Source: Rhodoferax sp. BLA1
GTDB lineage: Bacteria; Pseudomonadota; Gammaproteobacteria; Burkholderiales; Burkholderiaceae_C
Reading direction: 5' to 3'
DNA: 64,000 nt
Assembly: GCF_013416775.1 (NCBI RefSeq)
Contig: NZ_SZVI01000001.1
Location: 186,001 to 250,000 of the forward strand
A program made the translations under genes and the position numbers. The notes under the pieces are model-generated. The model was not told the origin of the DNA and ran no database searches. It saw nothing but the letters and a program-made list of their open reading frames with translations. Of this stretch, positions 28,586 through 37,402 are shown in pieces. Within the stretch, counting starts at the first letter, position 1. Each line of letters opens with the position of its first letter.

Positions 28586-28624
28586 CCCTAACCGGTAGTT
28601 CGCGGTTCAGCTTAAACATTAGGT
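28586..28624 (+). other. Weak attC-like element before a cassette-like gene
   Basis: CCCTAAC (28586-28592) and ATTAGGT (28618-28624) resemble the two simple core sites of an integron attC, and CAGCTTAAAC between them resembles the usual L-box. At 39 bp it is shorter than known attC sites (about 57 bp or more), and both cores are off consensus. It lies 3 nt before the next gene. Confidence 0.25.
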
Positions 28625-28627
28625 CGC

Positions 28628-29029
28628 ATGAAACCACCAATCCTCCACTTCCCGTTTACTGCGTCCGATGGAATTCACGAGTGCCGAATAGAACTCGATT
28701 GGCTAGGATCGGAGCGCTACTACGTAGATGATTCACTAGTCCTAGATCAGTGGTCACTTCTTGGCAAAACCGCAACTTTCACCGCCCACGGTGTAAAAAT
28801 TCAAGTGCGTACTCGAATTGAGATGCGCCATGGCGTCATGGAAGTACTTCTAGACGAGCAAGTGGTCATTAACAATCTGCTTGCGGACTACAACACCGAA
28901 TTCAGTGCAAGTTTGAAGAAGTTTTGGGTGGCGGAAAAACCCATGGTGCTTGGCTCTTTGCGTGCAGAAGTGGGCATATGGATAGTCTTATTCGTCGCGT
29001 TCTTCATTTTCTTCAAGTGGTTGAAGTGA
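28628..29029 (+). CDS. Hypothetical protein with a C-terminal membrane anchor
   Basis: This 133-residue protein has an N-terminal soluble part of about 105 residues, rich in beta-strand-like alternation (RIELDWLGSERYYVDDSLVL), and one C-terminal helix (about 113-131, WIVLFVAFFIFFKWL). The topology suggests a tail-anchored inner-membrane protein. No family is recognised. The ATG follows an attC-like sequence at once, as in integron gene cassettes, where genes of exactly this kind are common. It is flanked by the SRAP gene on the opposite strand. Confidence 0.6.
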   Translation: MKPPILHFPFTASDGIHECRIELDWLGSERYYVDDSLVLDQWSLLGKTATFTAHGVKIQVRTRIEMRHGVMEVLLDEQVVINNLLADYNTEFSASLKKFWVAEKPMVLGSLRAEVGIWIVLFVAFFIFFKWLK

Positions 29030-29123
29030 CCTGCCCCCTATAAGGAAAAGCCTTTGCCAACGAATGAGACGCCCAAAGCAGTTATTGACCGATGACTCCA
29101 ACTGGCCGCAAAGAGTCATTCGC

Positions 29124-29795
29124 TCACGGAATAAACGAGTCTTGTGCCGGTACATCGGCACCAGCCAATAGTTGGCCTGTTGGATACTGCCGCATAAAGT
29201 CCATGCTCTGCTCAGGTTTGGCTTTAAGCCAGGCGTCATAACTGTCCGTTGGCAGGATCACCACCATGCGTTTTTCGTCAACTGGCTTGTGAAACCGGCC
29301 CATCAGTTCATGACCATCGGCGTTGATGGTCAACATGGTGAAACTGTGCAACACGCCTTTGGCTGACTTCCATGACGACCACAAACCGGCAATGCCCAAC
29401 GGCTCACCGTTCTCACTGGCGATCCGTGTCGCAACAGCCTTGCCATTGCGCCAGTCGGGCTCATAAAAGGCATCCACCGGAATGATGCAGTGTTGGGCAT
29501 GATTCCAGGCATCCCGGAAACTGGGTTTGCTTGCCACCGTCTCGGATCTGGCATTGAAGGTCTGGCGGCCAATCTTGGTATCGGTGGCCCAGTGCGGGAT
29601 CAGGCCAAAGACACCAGAGAGCGCTTCCCGCTCAGGTACAGCCTCATCACCCAAATCGGCTTCTCTGGGCCTGTGAATGAAAGAAGCGGCATATCCCGGC
29701 CAGACATCGAACTTGCCCGGCTCGGCAGGTGGCTCCACACCAAAATGGCGGATGTAACGCTCACGCTCCTTGACGGCTTGATAGTGGCTGCACAT
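29124..29795 (-). CDS. yedK: SRAP family protein (YedK/HMCES-like abasic-site crosslinker)
   Basis: This 223-residue protein begins MCSHY; in the family the initiator Met is removed and Cys2 bonds to abasic sites in single-stranded DNA. Other active-site residues are present: N in FNARSET near residue 80, E in DAFYEPDW near 110 and H in GRFHKPVDEKRM near 170. It shields abasic lesions during replication. It is grouped with umuDC, so the cargo has a DNA-damage theme. The flavin-reductase-like gene lies 15 nt upstream on the same strand. Confidence 0.88.
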   Translation of the reverse strand: MCSHYQAVKERERYIRHFGVEPPAEPGKFDVWPGYAASFIHRPREADLGDEAVPEREALSGVFGLIPHWATDTKIGRQTFNARSETVASKPSFRDAWNHAQHCIIPVDAFYEPDWRNGKAVATRIASENGEPLGIAGLWSSWKSAKGVLHSFTMLTINADGHELMGRFHKPVDEKRMVVILPTDSYDAWLKAKPEQSMDFMRQYPTGQLLAGADVPAQDSFIP

Positions 29796-29810
29796 TTGTT
29801 TGACCTTGAG

Positions 29811-30386
29811 CTAGCCCTGCACGGATTCACCAGTGGCATAAAACTGCCCACCAGCAACATGGTGAATGGTTCGCAGCTCATCCGGCGCCGCCTCGAAATG
29901 CCAGCGGCCACCCTGAAACACCCGCTCATCGGCCCATGCCGAGACAACTTCCCCGATGAACAGATCAAAGGTTTGCTCGTTGTGGGGTTCCGGCACCCGC
30001 TTGCACACCAACCATCCGACGCAACCGGCCACCAGGGGGACATTGGAGCCAGTTGCGGTAAACAGCTCAACGCCATGCTTGCTCAGTTTGTCTGGCACCT
30101 CTTTGGCGCTATCGCTGCCGACACCCACTGTCAGGCTGACCATGGCCTTGGTTGGCAGTTGCAGTGCAAACTCACCGCTGGCCATCAGCAACTCGCGTGT
30201 GTAGGTGGCCTTGTCCAGCACCACTGTGACCTTGGGCGACTGACCGAAGTCGAGCACACAGGCCCAGGCAGCAGCCATTACGTTTGAAATGCCACCATAG
30301 GCGGCAGACACCAGCACCGTTGGCCCATGGTTGAGCAGCCGGTAGGATTTGTCGAGAGGGACGGCAGTGAAGTGTTCTGGTTGCAT
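29811..30386 (-). CDS. Flavin reductase-like FMN-binding protein
   Basis: This 191-residue protein belongs to the DIM6/NTAB-type flavin-binding fold. It opens with GPTVLVSAAYGGISNVMAAAW (the substrate-loop region) and continues with VVLDKATYTRELLMASGEFALQLP, the usual pattern for FMN contacts. It probably reduces flavin or carries it; no partner oxygenase is nearby. It lies immediately upstream of the SRAP gene and is divergent from umuD. Confidence 0.8.
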   Translation of the reverse strand: MQPEHFTAVPLDKSYRLLNHGPTVLVSAAYGGISNVMAAAWACVLDFGQSPKVTVVLDKATYTRELLMASGEFALQLPTKAMVSLTVGVGSDSAKEVPDKLSKHGVELFTATGSNVPLVAGCVGWLVCKRVPEPHNEQTFDLFIGEVVSAWADERVFQGGRWHFEAAPDELRTIHHVAGGQFYATGESVQG

Positions 30387-30553
30387 GGCAGTCCGGGCTC
30401 ATCGTTTCAAAGTAATGGACATCGTATCTCAGCCCTTGTCCCCAATAAGCGGGACCAAGCCTGTGGACAAGAGCATGAACAAGTCGGCAAACCCAGGCCA
30501 GCTCTGGCCTGGCGAAGGTGTGCTTAAACAATAAGCAAAATACTCATGGAAAC

Positions 30554-30597
30554 TTGTCTTCAAGCAGGGCAGTGAAATATACTGGTTAAATGTACAG
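30554..30597 (+). promoter_or_regulatory. LexA-controlled umuD promoter, probably leaderless
   Basis: The -35 TTGTCT (30554-30559) and -10 TATACT (30578-30583) are 18 bp apart. A LexA box CTGG-N8-ACAG (30582-30597), one base off CTGT-N8-ACAG, overlaps the -10 and the start codon. Seven bases after the -10, the expected transcription start falls on the A of the ATG at 30590, so the mRNA would have no leader. Confidence 0.72.
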
Positions 30598-31030
30598 TTA
30601 TATTTCTGCCCTGCAGCCGGTGCCCACCTCCGAGGCACCGCTGCAGGTGCTGCTTCTCAACAATCGGGTCCATGCCGGTTTCCCGTCACCCGCTGAAGAC
30701 CTCGGTGGCCAGCGCATTGATCTGACCCAGGTCCTGATCACCCATCCCCAGGCGACGTACTTTCTGCGGGCCAGCGGCCACTCCATGGTGGAGGTTGGTA
30801 TCTTCGACAAAGACATCCTAGTGGTGGACCGCGCCATCAAGGCCCGGCACAACCACATCGTGGTGGCCATTGTGGATGGTGACTTCACGGTCAAGCAGTA
30901 TTACCAGCGAGCCGGGCGCATCAAGCTCAAAGCCGCCAACCCCACTTTTGCCGACATCGTCCCCAGAGAAGGTCAGACCCTCGAAGTCTGGGGTGTCGTC
31001 ACCAGCAGCATCAAGCAGTTCCCGGTTTAA
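30590..31030 (+). CDS. umuD: UmuD, SOS mutagenesis protein (S24 peptidase)
   Basis: This is a 146-residue UmuD. The self-cleavage site is in VHAGFPSP near residue 29 (Ala-Gly). The catalytic pair are Ser in ASGHSMVE near 64 and Lys in DFTVKQYY near 101. After RecA-driven cleavage, UmuD' joins UmuC to form polymerase V. The umuC gene starts 38 nt downstream. The ATG at 30590 lies inside the LexA box; no ribosome site precedes it, in keeping with a leaderless message. A later GTG start is possible but would have no better context. Confidence 0.92.
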   Translation: MYSYISALQPVPTSEAPLQVLLLNNRVHAGFPSPAEDLGGQRIDLTQVLITHPQATYFLRASGHSMVEVGIFDKDILVVDRAIKARHNHIVVAIVDGDFTVKQYYQRAGRIKLKAANPTFADIVPREGQTLEVWGVVTSSIKQFPV

Positions 31031-31068
31031 CCCCCCGACCGGCCCACATTCAAATTCAAAGCATAGTC

Positions 31069-32385
31069 ATGTACGCCCTGATTGATGGCAACAACTTCTT
31101 TGTGAGTTGTGAGCGGGTATTCCGTCCCAGTCTCAACGGCCTGCCGGTGGTGGTGCTGTCCAACAACGATGGCTGTGCCATTGCCAGATCCAACGAAGCC
31201 AAGGCCCTGGGTATCGCCATGGGTGCCCCCTGGTTCCAGATCAAACACCTGTCAGAAGAGGCAGGGCTGGTCGCCCTGTCCGCCAACTTCGCCCTCTATG
31301 GTGACCTCAGTGACCGGATGATGAGCCTGGCCGCCGGTCTTGGCCCGCATCAGGAGGTGTACTCGATTGATGAAAGCTTTATTGACCTCAGCGGGGTTCG
31401 CGGTGACCTGGTGGCACGCAGCCACAAGATCCGTTCACGCATCCTGCAGTGGGTCGGCATTCCCTGCGGCATTGGCATCGGGGTCACCAAGACCCTGGCC
31501 AAGCTGGCCAACCATGTTGCCAAGACGGCAGAGCGTAAACCCGGCAGCTATCCAGCGCATCTGGCACAGGTGTGTGACCTGTCAGCACTGAAGCCGTCAG
31601 AACTGGAAGCGGTGTTGGCAGCCACCCCGGTCAATGAAGTCTGGGGTGTGGGCCGGCAAATCTCGAAGCAACTGACGGCAGCCGGTGTCAACACCGTGTT
31701 GGACCTGATTCGTCTTGATCCGGTGATGGTCAAAAGCCGCTGGTCGGTGGTGCTGGAGCGCACCCTGCGTGAATTGCAAGGCACCCCCTGCATTGACCTG
31801 GACCATGCACCGGCCCCAAAAAAGGAAATCGCCTGCACCCGTTCCTTTGGCCATCCGGTTACCGAACTGTCCGACCTGGCTCAGGCGGTGACAGAGTTTG
31901 CCAGCCGAGCTGCAGAGAAGGTGCGCAAGCAGCACAGCCTGGCTACTCAGGTCATGGTCTTCATCCGCACTAGTCCCTTTCGCAAGGATGCCCAGTACAG
32001 CCAATCGGTGATCGTGCCGTTGGTGCGGCCCAGTGCCGATACCGCTGTCATCCTCTCTGCAGCCTTGTCTGGCCTGAAGACCATCTACCAACCCGGGTTC
32101 CAACTGGCCAAGGCTGGAGTCATGCTGCTGGACCTGCAGTCCGACACCGTGGTTCAAGGTGAACTGGACCTGCAAGACGACGCGGATCATCATCAGGGGC
32201 AAGACTGTGACAAGACCCAGCTCATGTCGGCCATGGATGGGTTGAACCGGCGTTATGGCCGTGGCACGCTGAAGATGGCCAGTGCCGGTCTGGCCGGAGA
32301 CAAAAGGATCTGGTCGATGAAGCAGCAACGCCGCACCCCGGGCTACACCACCTGTTTTGACGACATGCCGGTGGCCAGGGCCTGA
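31069..32385 (+). CDS. umuC: UmuC, catalytic subunit of DNA polymerase V
   Basis: This 438-residue Y-family translesion polymerase opens with [18 protein letters not shown] (metal-binding Asp and steric-gate region). It continues with [17 protein letters not shown], and [12 protein letters not shown] near residue 100 carries the second acidic pair. The C-terminal little-finger part is complete, so the length is normal. It forms an operon with umuD under LexA control. Carriage on mobile elements is common and raises mutation rates after DNA damage. Confidence 0.93.
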   Translation: MYALIDGNNFFVSCERVFRPSLNGLPVVVLSNNDGCAIARSNEAKALGIAMGAPWFQIKHLSEEAGLVALSANFALYGDLSDRMMSLAAGLGPHQEVYSIDESFIDLSGVRGDLVARSHKIRSRILQWVGIPCGIGIGVTKTLAKLANHVAKTAERKPGSYPAHLAQVCDLSALKPSELEAVLAATPVNEVWGVGRQISKQLTAAGVNTVLDLIRLDPVMVKSRWSVVLERTLRELQGTPCIDLDHAPAPKKEIACTRSFGHPVTELSDLAQAVTEFASRAAEKVRKQHSLATQVMVFIRTSPFRKDAQYSQSVIVPLVRPSADTAVILSAALSGLKTIYQPGFQLAKAGVMLLDLQSDTVVQGELDLQDDADHHQGQDCDKTQLMSAMDGLNRRYGRGTLKMASAGLAGDKRIWSMKQQRRTPGYTTCFDDMPVARA

Positions 32386-32403
32386 GAGGAGGGCGGGCTG
32401 GAG

Positions 32404-32526
32404 CACGCCCAACGTCAACGGTCACGACCTGGTGCGGGTCACCGATGCCAGTATTGCCCATCAGGCCCAAGCCACCCAGGTCAACCACCAGGCCCGCTCG
32501 AACCACGAAAACCTGAAATCTAGCTG
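32404..32526 (+). pseudogene. Possible 3' remnant of a gene downstream of umuC
   Basis: An open frame without a start codon runs to a stop at 32524-32526 and encodes NVNGHDLVRVTDASIAHQAQ and a short tail. The even amino-acid use suggests a genuine C-terminal fragment whose 5' part has been lost. I do not recognise the family. Confidence 0.25.
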
Positions 32527-32656
32527 AAACGGAAATCACTGGGCAGGCTGATCTGACGGCTGATGACTTGACAACGTGGGCAGGTCTATTCACCCAAATG
32601 CGTCTTCAGGCCACTTGGCGCTAATTACCATTAACGTTTTCCAACTGATTCACCTC

Positions 32657-33400
32657 GTGCCACATTTGCTTCGCTTTGTCATTACCCTTTTGCTGTGGGT
32701 GTCCGTGTCCACCGGCCACGCCGCTGAAAACTTTGCAGCCTGCCCACAGTTTTTTGCCAATGGCAAGCCACCGGTACTGAAACTACACCCCACAGATCGG
32801 GCTTTGTGTTACGACTCTTTTGCGATTCTGCATTCCAGTCAAAGTAAAACGCCGGTGTATGTTGCCGAGAAACTGAACCGGGCGGTGATGGCTGAGCCAC
32901 CGCAGCAACGTTCGGACCACTTTTTTGAAGAGGCCAGGTTACGAGAGGCAGAGCGAGCCACGCTTGATGATTACAAAGGCAGTGGTTATGACCGGGGTCA
33001 CATGGCCCCTGCTGGAGACATGAGAACGGCAGAGGCGATGGCACAAAGTTTCTCGCTGGCTAACATGGTTCCGCAGGCACCTGAACACAACCGGGGGGCA
33101 TGGGCAAAGTCTGTTGAGACACCCACTCGAAAATACGCATCCAGAGCCACTGGCGATGTGTTTGTCATCACCGGTCCGGTGTTTGTGCCCAATATTGCTC
33201 AAAGTCCGAGCATTGGGGCAGGACGGGTGCATGTTCCCAAATACCTGTTCAAGTTGGTTTATGACCAGAGCAAAAACAGGGCCTGGGCTTACTGGCATTT
33301 GAATGACGACGCCACCCGTGGCTCGAAGCCGATCAGCTATGGTGAATTGGTCAGGCGAACTGGGATTGAATTCTTGCCGGGAATGAGCCCTGGGGAGTGA
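32657..33400 (+). CDS. Secreted DNA/RNA non-specific endonuclease (NUC1/EndA family)
   Basis: This is a nuclease with a signal peptide: from GTG 32657 the sequence starts MPHLLRF, then a hydrophobic run, then GHAA before the mature ENFAA. The catalytic box YDRGHMAPAGD near residue 110 holds the general-base His, and NMVPQAPEHNRG near 135 supplies the Mg-binding Asn. An earlier in-frame GTG at 32576 would add 27 residues in front of the signal peptide; neither start has a strong ribosome site. It likely degrades extracellular or periplasmic DNA and RNA. Confidence 0.82.
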   Translation: MPHLLRFVITLLLWVSVSTGHAAENFAACPQFFANGKPPVLKLHPTDRALCYDSFAILHSSQSKTPVYVAEKLNRAVMAEPPQQRSDHFFEEARLREAERATLDDYKGSGYDRGHMAPAGDMRTAEAMAQSFSLANMVPQAPEHNRGAWAKSVETPTRKYASRATGDVFVITGPVFVPNIAQSPSIGAGRVHVPKYLFKLVYDQSKNRAWAYWHLNDDATRGSKPISYGELVRRTGIEFLPGMSPGE

Positions 33401-33554
33401 GAGGCTGGTGGAATCAGCATGTTGTTCGCTATCGCCCTCATTACGGGCTTCGCAGCGGAAGCGGGCATTCAGTGACATCCCCCAATTGGGGGGTGTTCAG
33501 GTCACACACACAGACAGTCACAATGCAGCGAAGGCAGTTTTTTATTTTTCCCGA

Positions 33555-33722
33555 ATGAAATTTGCAACTTTGAAGTCGGTTGGTCATAGCATTGCGGATT
33601 CCCTTGCAAATGGAATCTGCTTACTGATTGGGTACACGAAGTTGACATTTTTAGCGAAGCTGCTGATTCCGACTCGGGCAATATCGAGATTGATTTTGGT
33701 TTCGTCATTTTTGTTCATATAA
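33555..33722 (+). pseudogene. Frameshifted fragment of a small conserved protein
   Basis: From ATG 33555 the frame reads MKFATLKSVGHSIADSLANG and then, near 33632, continues in another frame as VHEVDIFSEAADSDSGNIEIDF. The two parts joined match the pattern of a family of short uncharacterised proteins (SVGHNIADSLASG, then a D-I/V-F-x-E-A-A box and a V/I-D-F end). The C-terminal part is missing. The upstream reading frame from 33408 is not related. Confidence 0.4.
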
Positions 33723-33739
33723 GAGAAAAACAAAGCGCA

Positions 33740-34231
33740 TCAAAACCGCGGTTCCTGCGCCGGATTTCGCCAATCAGACTTGGAATTGAATTTCACGAGC
33801 TCCACGCCACCAGGACGAACCACGACAGAGTTGGCCATCTTGTCGTGCCAGCCTTGCTTACGGCGATCAAAAGCGACCCAGATGAACCCTACGCCCAGCG
33901 GGATCATGGAAACGAAGTAGCCCACGTATCGGATGACCGATTGCATCGTCGTCAACGGCGCTCCGGTATCGGCATCAACAATGCGCGCTGACAAAGCCAT
34001 CTTTCCGGGGGTTGCGCTCTTGTAGACCCAGAACGCAATGACCGCGGCGGCGGGCAAAAGCAGGTTGATAAACATATCCCCGACGCCCATGAACGTCCGG
34101 CCTGGATCGGAAAGTCGACCATAGACTGCGTAGGTCAGCGGCAGCATGATGGCGAGCTGCAGCAGCATGTCGATGACAGATGCGCCGACACGAGGCCAGA
34201 AGCCCACGTACTCAAGATCATTTTGTTGCAT
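33740..34231 (-). CDS. RDD family membrane protein
   Basis: This 163-residue protein opens the RDD domain with GFWPRVGASVIDMLL (Arg and Asp of the name-giving motif) and has three membrane segments near residues 20-40, 52-70 and 105-125. A late GWHDKMANSVVV carries the second conserved Asp region. The role is unknown in general; transport or membrane stress has been proposed for some members. It is the only gene in its surroundings on this strand. Confidence 0.83.
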   Translation of the reverse strand: MQQNDLEYVGFWPRVGASVIDMLLQLAIMLPLTYAVYGRLSDPGRTFMGVGDMFINLLLPAAAVIAFWVYKSATPGKMALSARIVDADTGAPLTTMQSVIRYVGYFVSMIPLGVGFIWVAFDRRKQGWHDKMANSVVVRPGGVELVKFNSKSDWRNPAQEPRF

Positions 34232-34559
34232 TGAATTTTTGCCTGGTTGTTTTGGTTGGGATCATCATAATTTAGCGGTCGCCGCCAAAATAGCCAAATT
34301 TCGTCGCCGCCGCCAAATCTCGCCATTTTTTGGCGCTTGGTCAACCCAGGTAAGTAACCCTTACGAAATGCTGAGATGCCCTGCGTTATCGGCGAGCCTT
34401 TAAAGTCGTAAACACAACAACTTTTTGTCTTGTGCAGCAGGTGGCTGTGGTGCCTGCTGTGGGCCAGTTGCTGTCAGTGGTGAGTGACAGCTTTGGGGAA
34501 GCAAATTTAGTGGTTCCGCGTACACTGGTTGTTGCGACTAAGTTTCCATAGTAGGCTGA
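34232..34559. other. Intergenic region with CGCCGCCAAA repeats
   Basis: CGCCGCCAAA occurs twice (around 34271 and 34308), and a hairpin CGCCATTTTTTGGCG follows (around 34319). These could be binding sites or a promoter region for the kinase operon. An open frame from about 34375 to 34551 lacks a start and a family. No gene is called. Confidence 0.35.
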
Positions 34560-34850
34560 TTGCGGGCCATCGCCCAAAACGCGGCGATGACCGCTGCTGT
34601 TGCAGTTCGTCATTGGCCTACTCAGTTTAATCTATGCCGCATTGCTGGCTGGCTGACAAGGGCCCTTTTGATGCAACCCGGACGGCTCGCAAAGAAAATG
34701 CTACGGTTAGGTCTCCGATTGGCATGCGCGCGCGGAGATACGAAGGCATTGCGCGATACTGTGGCCTATGGTTGCCGACTATGGTCAAGAACATTGCGCA
34801 AAAGCGCGTCGGATGGCAGGGCCATTGACCAGATTGTTGCCGGTGAGTAA
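34560..34850 (+). CDS. Small hypothetical protein ahead of the kinase operon
   Basis: This is a 96-residue basic protein with a hydrophobic middle (NLCRIAGWLTRALLMQPGRLA) and a helical end (DTKALRDTVAYGCRLWSR). Its stop lies 3 nt before the kinase GTG, and GGTGAG across its last codons could serve as the kinase's ribosome site. That placement suggests coupled translation, but the frame has no recognised family and overlapping frames are also open. I treat it as a possible first gene of the operon. Confidence 0.4.
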   Translation: MRAIAQNAAMTAAVAVRHWPTQFNLCRIAGWLTRALLMQPGRLAKKMLRLGLRLACARGDTKALRDTVAYGCRLWSRTLRKSASDGRAIDQIVAGE

Positions 34851-34853
34851 ACC

Positions 34854-36257
34854 GTGAGTTCGCGCAGATATCGCTGGCTAAAGCGGGTCATCGTGAAGGC
34901 GGTACGCAGGTTCCTATCGTGGATTGAGGAGCAGAATGTGGCGGTGATTGACGTGAGAAGCTTGGTTGGCCAAGAGGTGCAGGGTTGGGCCTTGTGGGAA
35001 GTCTTGGGAAAAGGCGCAGACGGGATCGTATACGTGGGCGAGCGCGCCGGCGAGCAGGCAGCTGTGAAAGTGTTTTTTCCTGAGCAATTGGAGCGGTATG
35101 GTTTTGAGCAACAGCAGCAACGACTCGAACTCCAGCTTCAACTCAAAGGTAGGAAGCATCACCCCAGCCTTGTAGAGATATTTGATGGTGGTGTTGATGC
35201 AGAACTACAGACACTTTATTTGGTAATGGAGTACGTTCCCGGTCAGTCTCTTGACAAAATACTGGACAAACTGCCCTACGAAGCCATAGCACCTCTAGTC
35301 AATCAACTTGCCGGTGCGGCGCAGTTTCTGGAGGAGCGAGATCTGGTTCATCGCGATATCAAGCCAGCGAACATAGTGATTAGTGATGACTTCAAGACGC
35401 TAACGCTGCTTGACCTTGGAGTTGTACTGCGTCCACCAGATGCCATGGATGACCGCATATCAGGCGACGAGTTTGTTGCATCGGTTCGCTACAGCCCCCG
35501 TGAGTTTGTGTGGCGGGACGAACTGGGAACGGACCGAGACGCGTGGCGCGCGGTCACTTTCTACCAAATCGGCGCAACGCTACATGACATGATCATGCGT
35601 TATCCGATCTTTCGTGGCCGTGACACGCCGCCGGCCAAGCTTTATGAGGCGGTCAAACTTCACACGCCGGAGATTTCTTCGTCGGATTGCGAACCGTGGC
35701 TGGTGAAGTTGGCGGAGGCGTGCCTAATCAAGAGTTGGCGCGAACGCCTGAAGCATCTAGACTGGGCAAGCTTCTCAGGGCCAGCTCCAGCGGGAGACAG
35801 GTCTCAACTGCGCGATGTTCGGCTGAAGCAGATTCAGGCGGATGAACGGCGACTCCAGGTACAGGAGACGCTAAGCGCAATGCCGCCTAGGGCTTCTCGT
35901 GCACAGGAGCTTTGGAAGCTTCAGAACGGCGTCTTCCTTGAACTGCGTCAGTTCTTAATGAGCGACCCCGTTTTCCCAACCTTCAGTGGAAGCCATTCCG
36001 CCTCCGGTGGTGTCTACGAGCTTCTGTTTTCTTTTGATAAAAACGCTGATTTGCTGTTTTACAAGGTTGTCACAGTCAGCATCGTTCTCCGCATTGCTAG
36101 CGACACCGAGGCGGCCACGGATATTGGCTTTACTGGCAAGATGGATTCACAGGAATTATTCGCGGCGAGTTGGCGTGAGATGTTCTCTGTCGAAAGGGCG
36201 GCAGAGCTTTGTGAGCAGGCGTTTGCTCAAACAGTGGCAAAGGCACTTGAAAACTGA
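34854..36257 (+). CDS. Serine/threonine protein kinase-like protein
   Basis: This is a 467-residue cytosolic protein. The kinase domain (about 45-315) has a glycine loop LGKGADGIVYVG, the ATP lysine in AAVKVFF near residue 70, the catalytic loop LVHRDIKPAN at about 163-172, and a metal-binding LLDLGVV in place of DFG. An activation-segment SVRYSPREFV precedes the substrate lobe. The last 150 residues are unique and may sense or bind a partner. A GTG start is used. The helicase gene begins 20 nt after the stop, and the four genes to 39234 form one operon at the right end of the transposon. Kinases of this size are a recurrent part of phage-defence loci. Confidence 0.82.
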   Translation: MSSRRYRWLKRVIVKAVRRFLSWIEEQNVAVIDVRSLVGQEVQGWALWEVLGKGADGIVYVGERAGEQAAVKVFFPEQLERYGFEQQQQRLELQLQLKGRKHHPSLVEIFDGGVDAELQTLYLVMEYVPGQSLDKILDKLPYEAIAPLVNQLAGAAQFLEERDLVHRDIKPANIVISDDFKTLTLLDLGVVLRPPDAMDDRISGDEFVASVRYSPREFVWRDELGTDRDAWRAVTFYQIGATLHDMIMRYPIFRGRDTPPAKLYEAVKLHTPEISSSDCEPWLVKLAEACLIKSWRERLKHLDWASFSGPAPAGDRSQLRDVRLKQIQADERRLQVQETLSAMPPRASRAQELWKLQNGVFLELRQFLMSDPVFPTFSGSHSASGGVYELLFSFDKNADLLFYKVVTVSIVLRIASDTEAATDIGFTGKMDSQELFAASWREMFSVERAAELCEQAFAQTVAKALEN

Positions 36258-36277
36258 GAACCCCAAGGATCGCGCTC

Positions 36278-37387
36278 ATGAATCACACGTTCTGGATTAA
36301 CGATAAAGACCTCGACAAAGAGCAGGGGCGAGCCGTTCAAAATATCGGCATTGACGAGAGTTTTCTCATCCGTGGCCCAGCTGGGTCTGGGAAGACCAAT
36401 ATTCTTTTGTTGCGCGCCAAGAGGCTGGTCTTGAAGAAGCTGAGCAACCTCAAGGTGATAGTCTTCACATCGAGCCTAAGAGACTTTGTAAGGCTGGGAT
36501 GCGCGCAATATGGAGTACCACCGGAAATTGCGACGACGGGAATTCGCTTGTTTCGAGATTTGCTTGATGAATATGGTGTCTCATACTCGCTAACAAAAGA
36601 TTTTGAAGTAGATCGCAACCTATTGGCTGGCAAGGCCAAAGCATTGCTGGACTCACACGGCATCGAGAACACTTTTGATTCTTTGCTTGTCGATGAAGCG
36701 CAGGACTATACCGATACAGAGTTGCTGGTACTTCGAAAATTGACTAAGAGGTTGGTTCTGGTTGCAGACACGCGACAGTCAATTTACAAGATGACACACA
36801 CGCCCGGCGTACTGGAACAACTGGTTGGCGATAACGTTGTGAACTTGAAGTATCACTACAGGAGTGGTCTGCATATCTGCAAAGTTGCCGACGGGATATT
36901 GAAGGACTCGAAGAACTTTCCAGCAATTGCTGCTGAGTCAAAGTACGACGAAAAATCGAAACCTTCATCTGTCGTTATTGTTCGATGTGATGGCTTTGAT
37001 GAGCAAATCGCAGCGATCCTCAAGAAGTTGGGTCCGCAACTTAACCTTTACCCCACGGAACACATTGGAGTGCTCTTTCCGAAGAAGGAGCAGTGCGTGG
37101 CCTTCGAGAAGTTTCTAGCTGACTCCTCACTGGTTGACAAAGGGCGTATATGGTCGGACACGTTGCATGGGGGGAAGGGGTGGGAGTTTCGCGCTGTACA
37201 CATTGGCGGATGTGAAGCGCTTTACAGGATGGGCGCGACACAGAAGAGATTGGTCTATACAGGGGTCCTTCGGGCGAAAACATCGGTAAGCCTCTACTAC
37301 ACGGGGAGTGTTCCAGGCTACCTAGACTCCGCAGTTGCATTGTTGTCGCCGCCCCCTGACGACACCGAACTTAGTGATCTATTTTAA
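36278..37387 (+). CDS. Compact UvrD-like superfamily 1 helicase
   Basis: This is a 369-residue ATPase/helicase. The motifs run in order: Walker A GPAGSGKT near residues 33-40, Ia VIVFTSSLRDF, Walker B LLVDEAQD near 137, III LVLVADTRQSIY, IV LKYHYRSG, V DTLHGGKGWEFRAVHI and VI VYTGVLRAKTSV. At this length it must lack the large 1B/2B insertions of UvrD and Rep, so it resembles the short helicases found in defence operons such as Gabija and others. It lies 20 nt after the kinase and 15 nt before the next gene. Confidence 0.85.
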   Translation: MNHTFWINDKDLDKEQGRAVQNIGIDESFLIRGPAGSGKTNILLLRAKRLVLKKLSNLKVIVFTSSLRDFVRLGCAQYGVPPEIATTGIRLFRDLLDEYGVSYSLTKDFEVDRNLLAGKAKALLDSHGIENTFDSLLVDEAQDYTDTELLVLRKLTKRLVLVADTRQSIYKMTHTPGVLEQLVGDNVVNLKYHYRSGLHICKVADGILKDSKNFPAIAAESKYDEKSKPSSVVIVRCDGFDEQIAAILKKLGPQLNLYPTEHIGVLFPKKEQCVAFEKFLADSSLVDKGRIWSDTLHGGKGWEFRAVHIGGCEALYRMGATQKRLVYTGVLRAKTSVSLYYTGSVPGYLDSAVALLSPPPDDTELSDLF

Positions 37388-37402
37388 CGAGTTGGCAATT
37401 TG

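Noticed and set aside
28312-28598. Open frames on both strands between the AT-rich block and the cassette-like gene
   Set aside because: No family resemblance, poor start contexts and strong overlap; coding not supported.
33408-33554. Upstream extension of the small frameshifted protein
   Set aside because: The first 49 residues do not resemble the family; the conserved part begins at the ATG at 33555.
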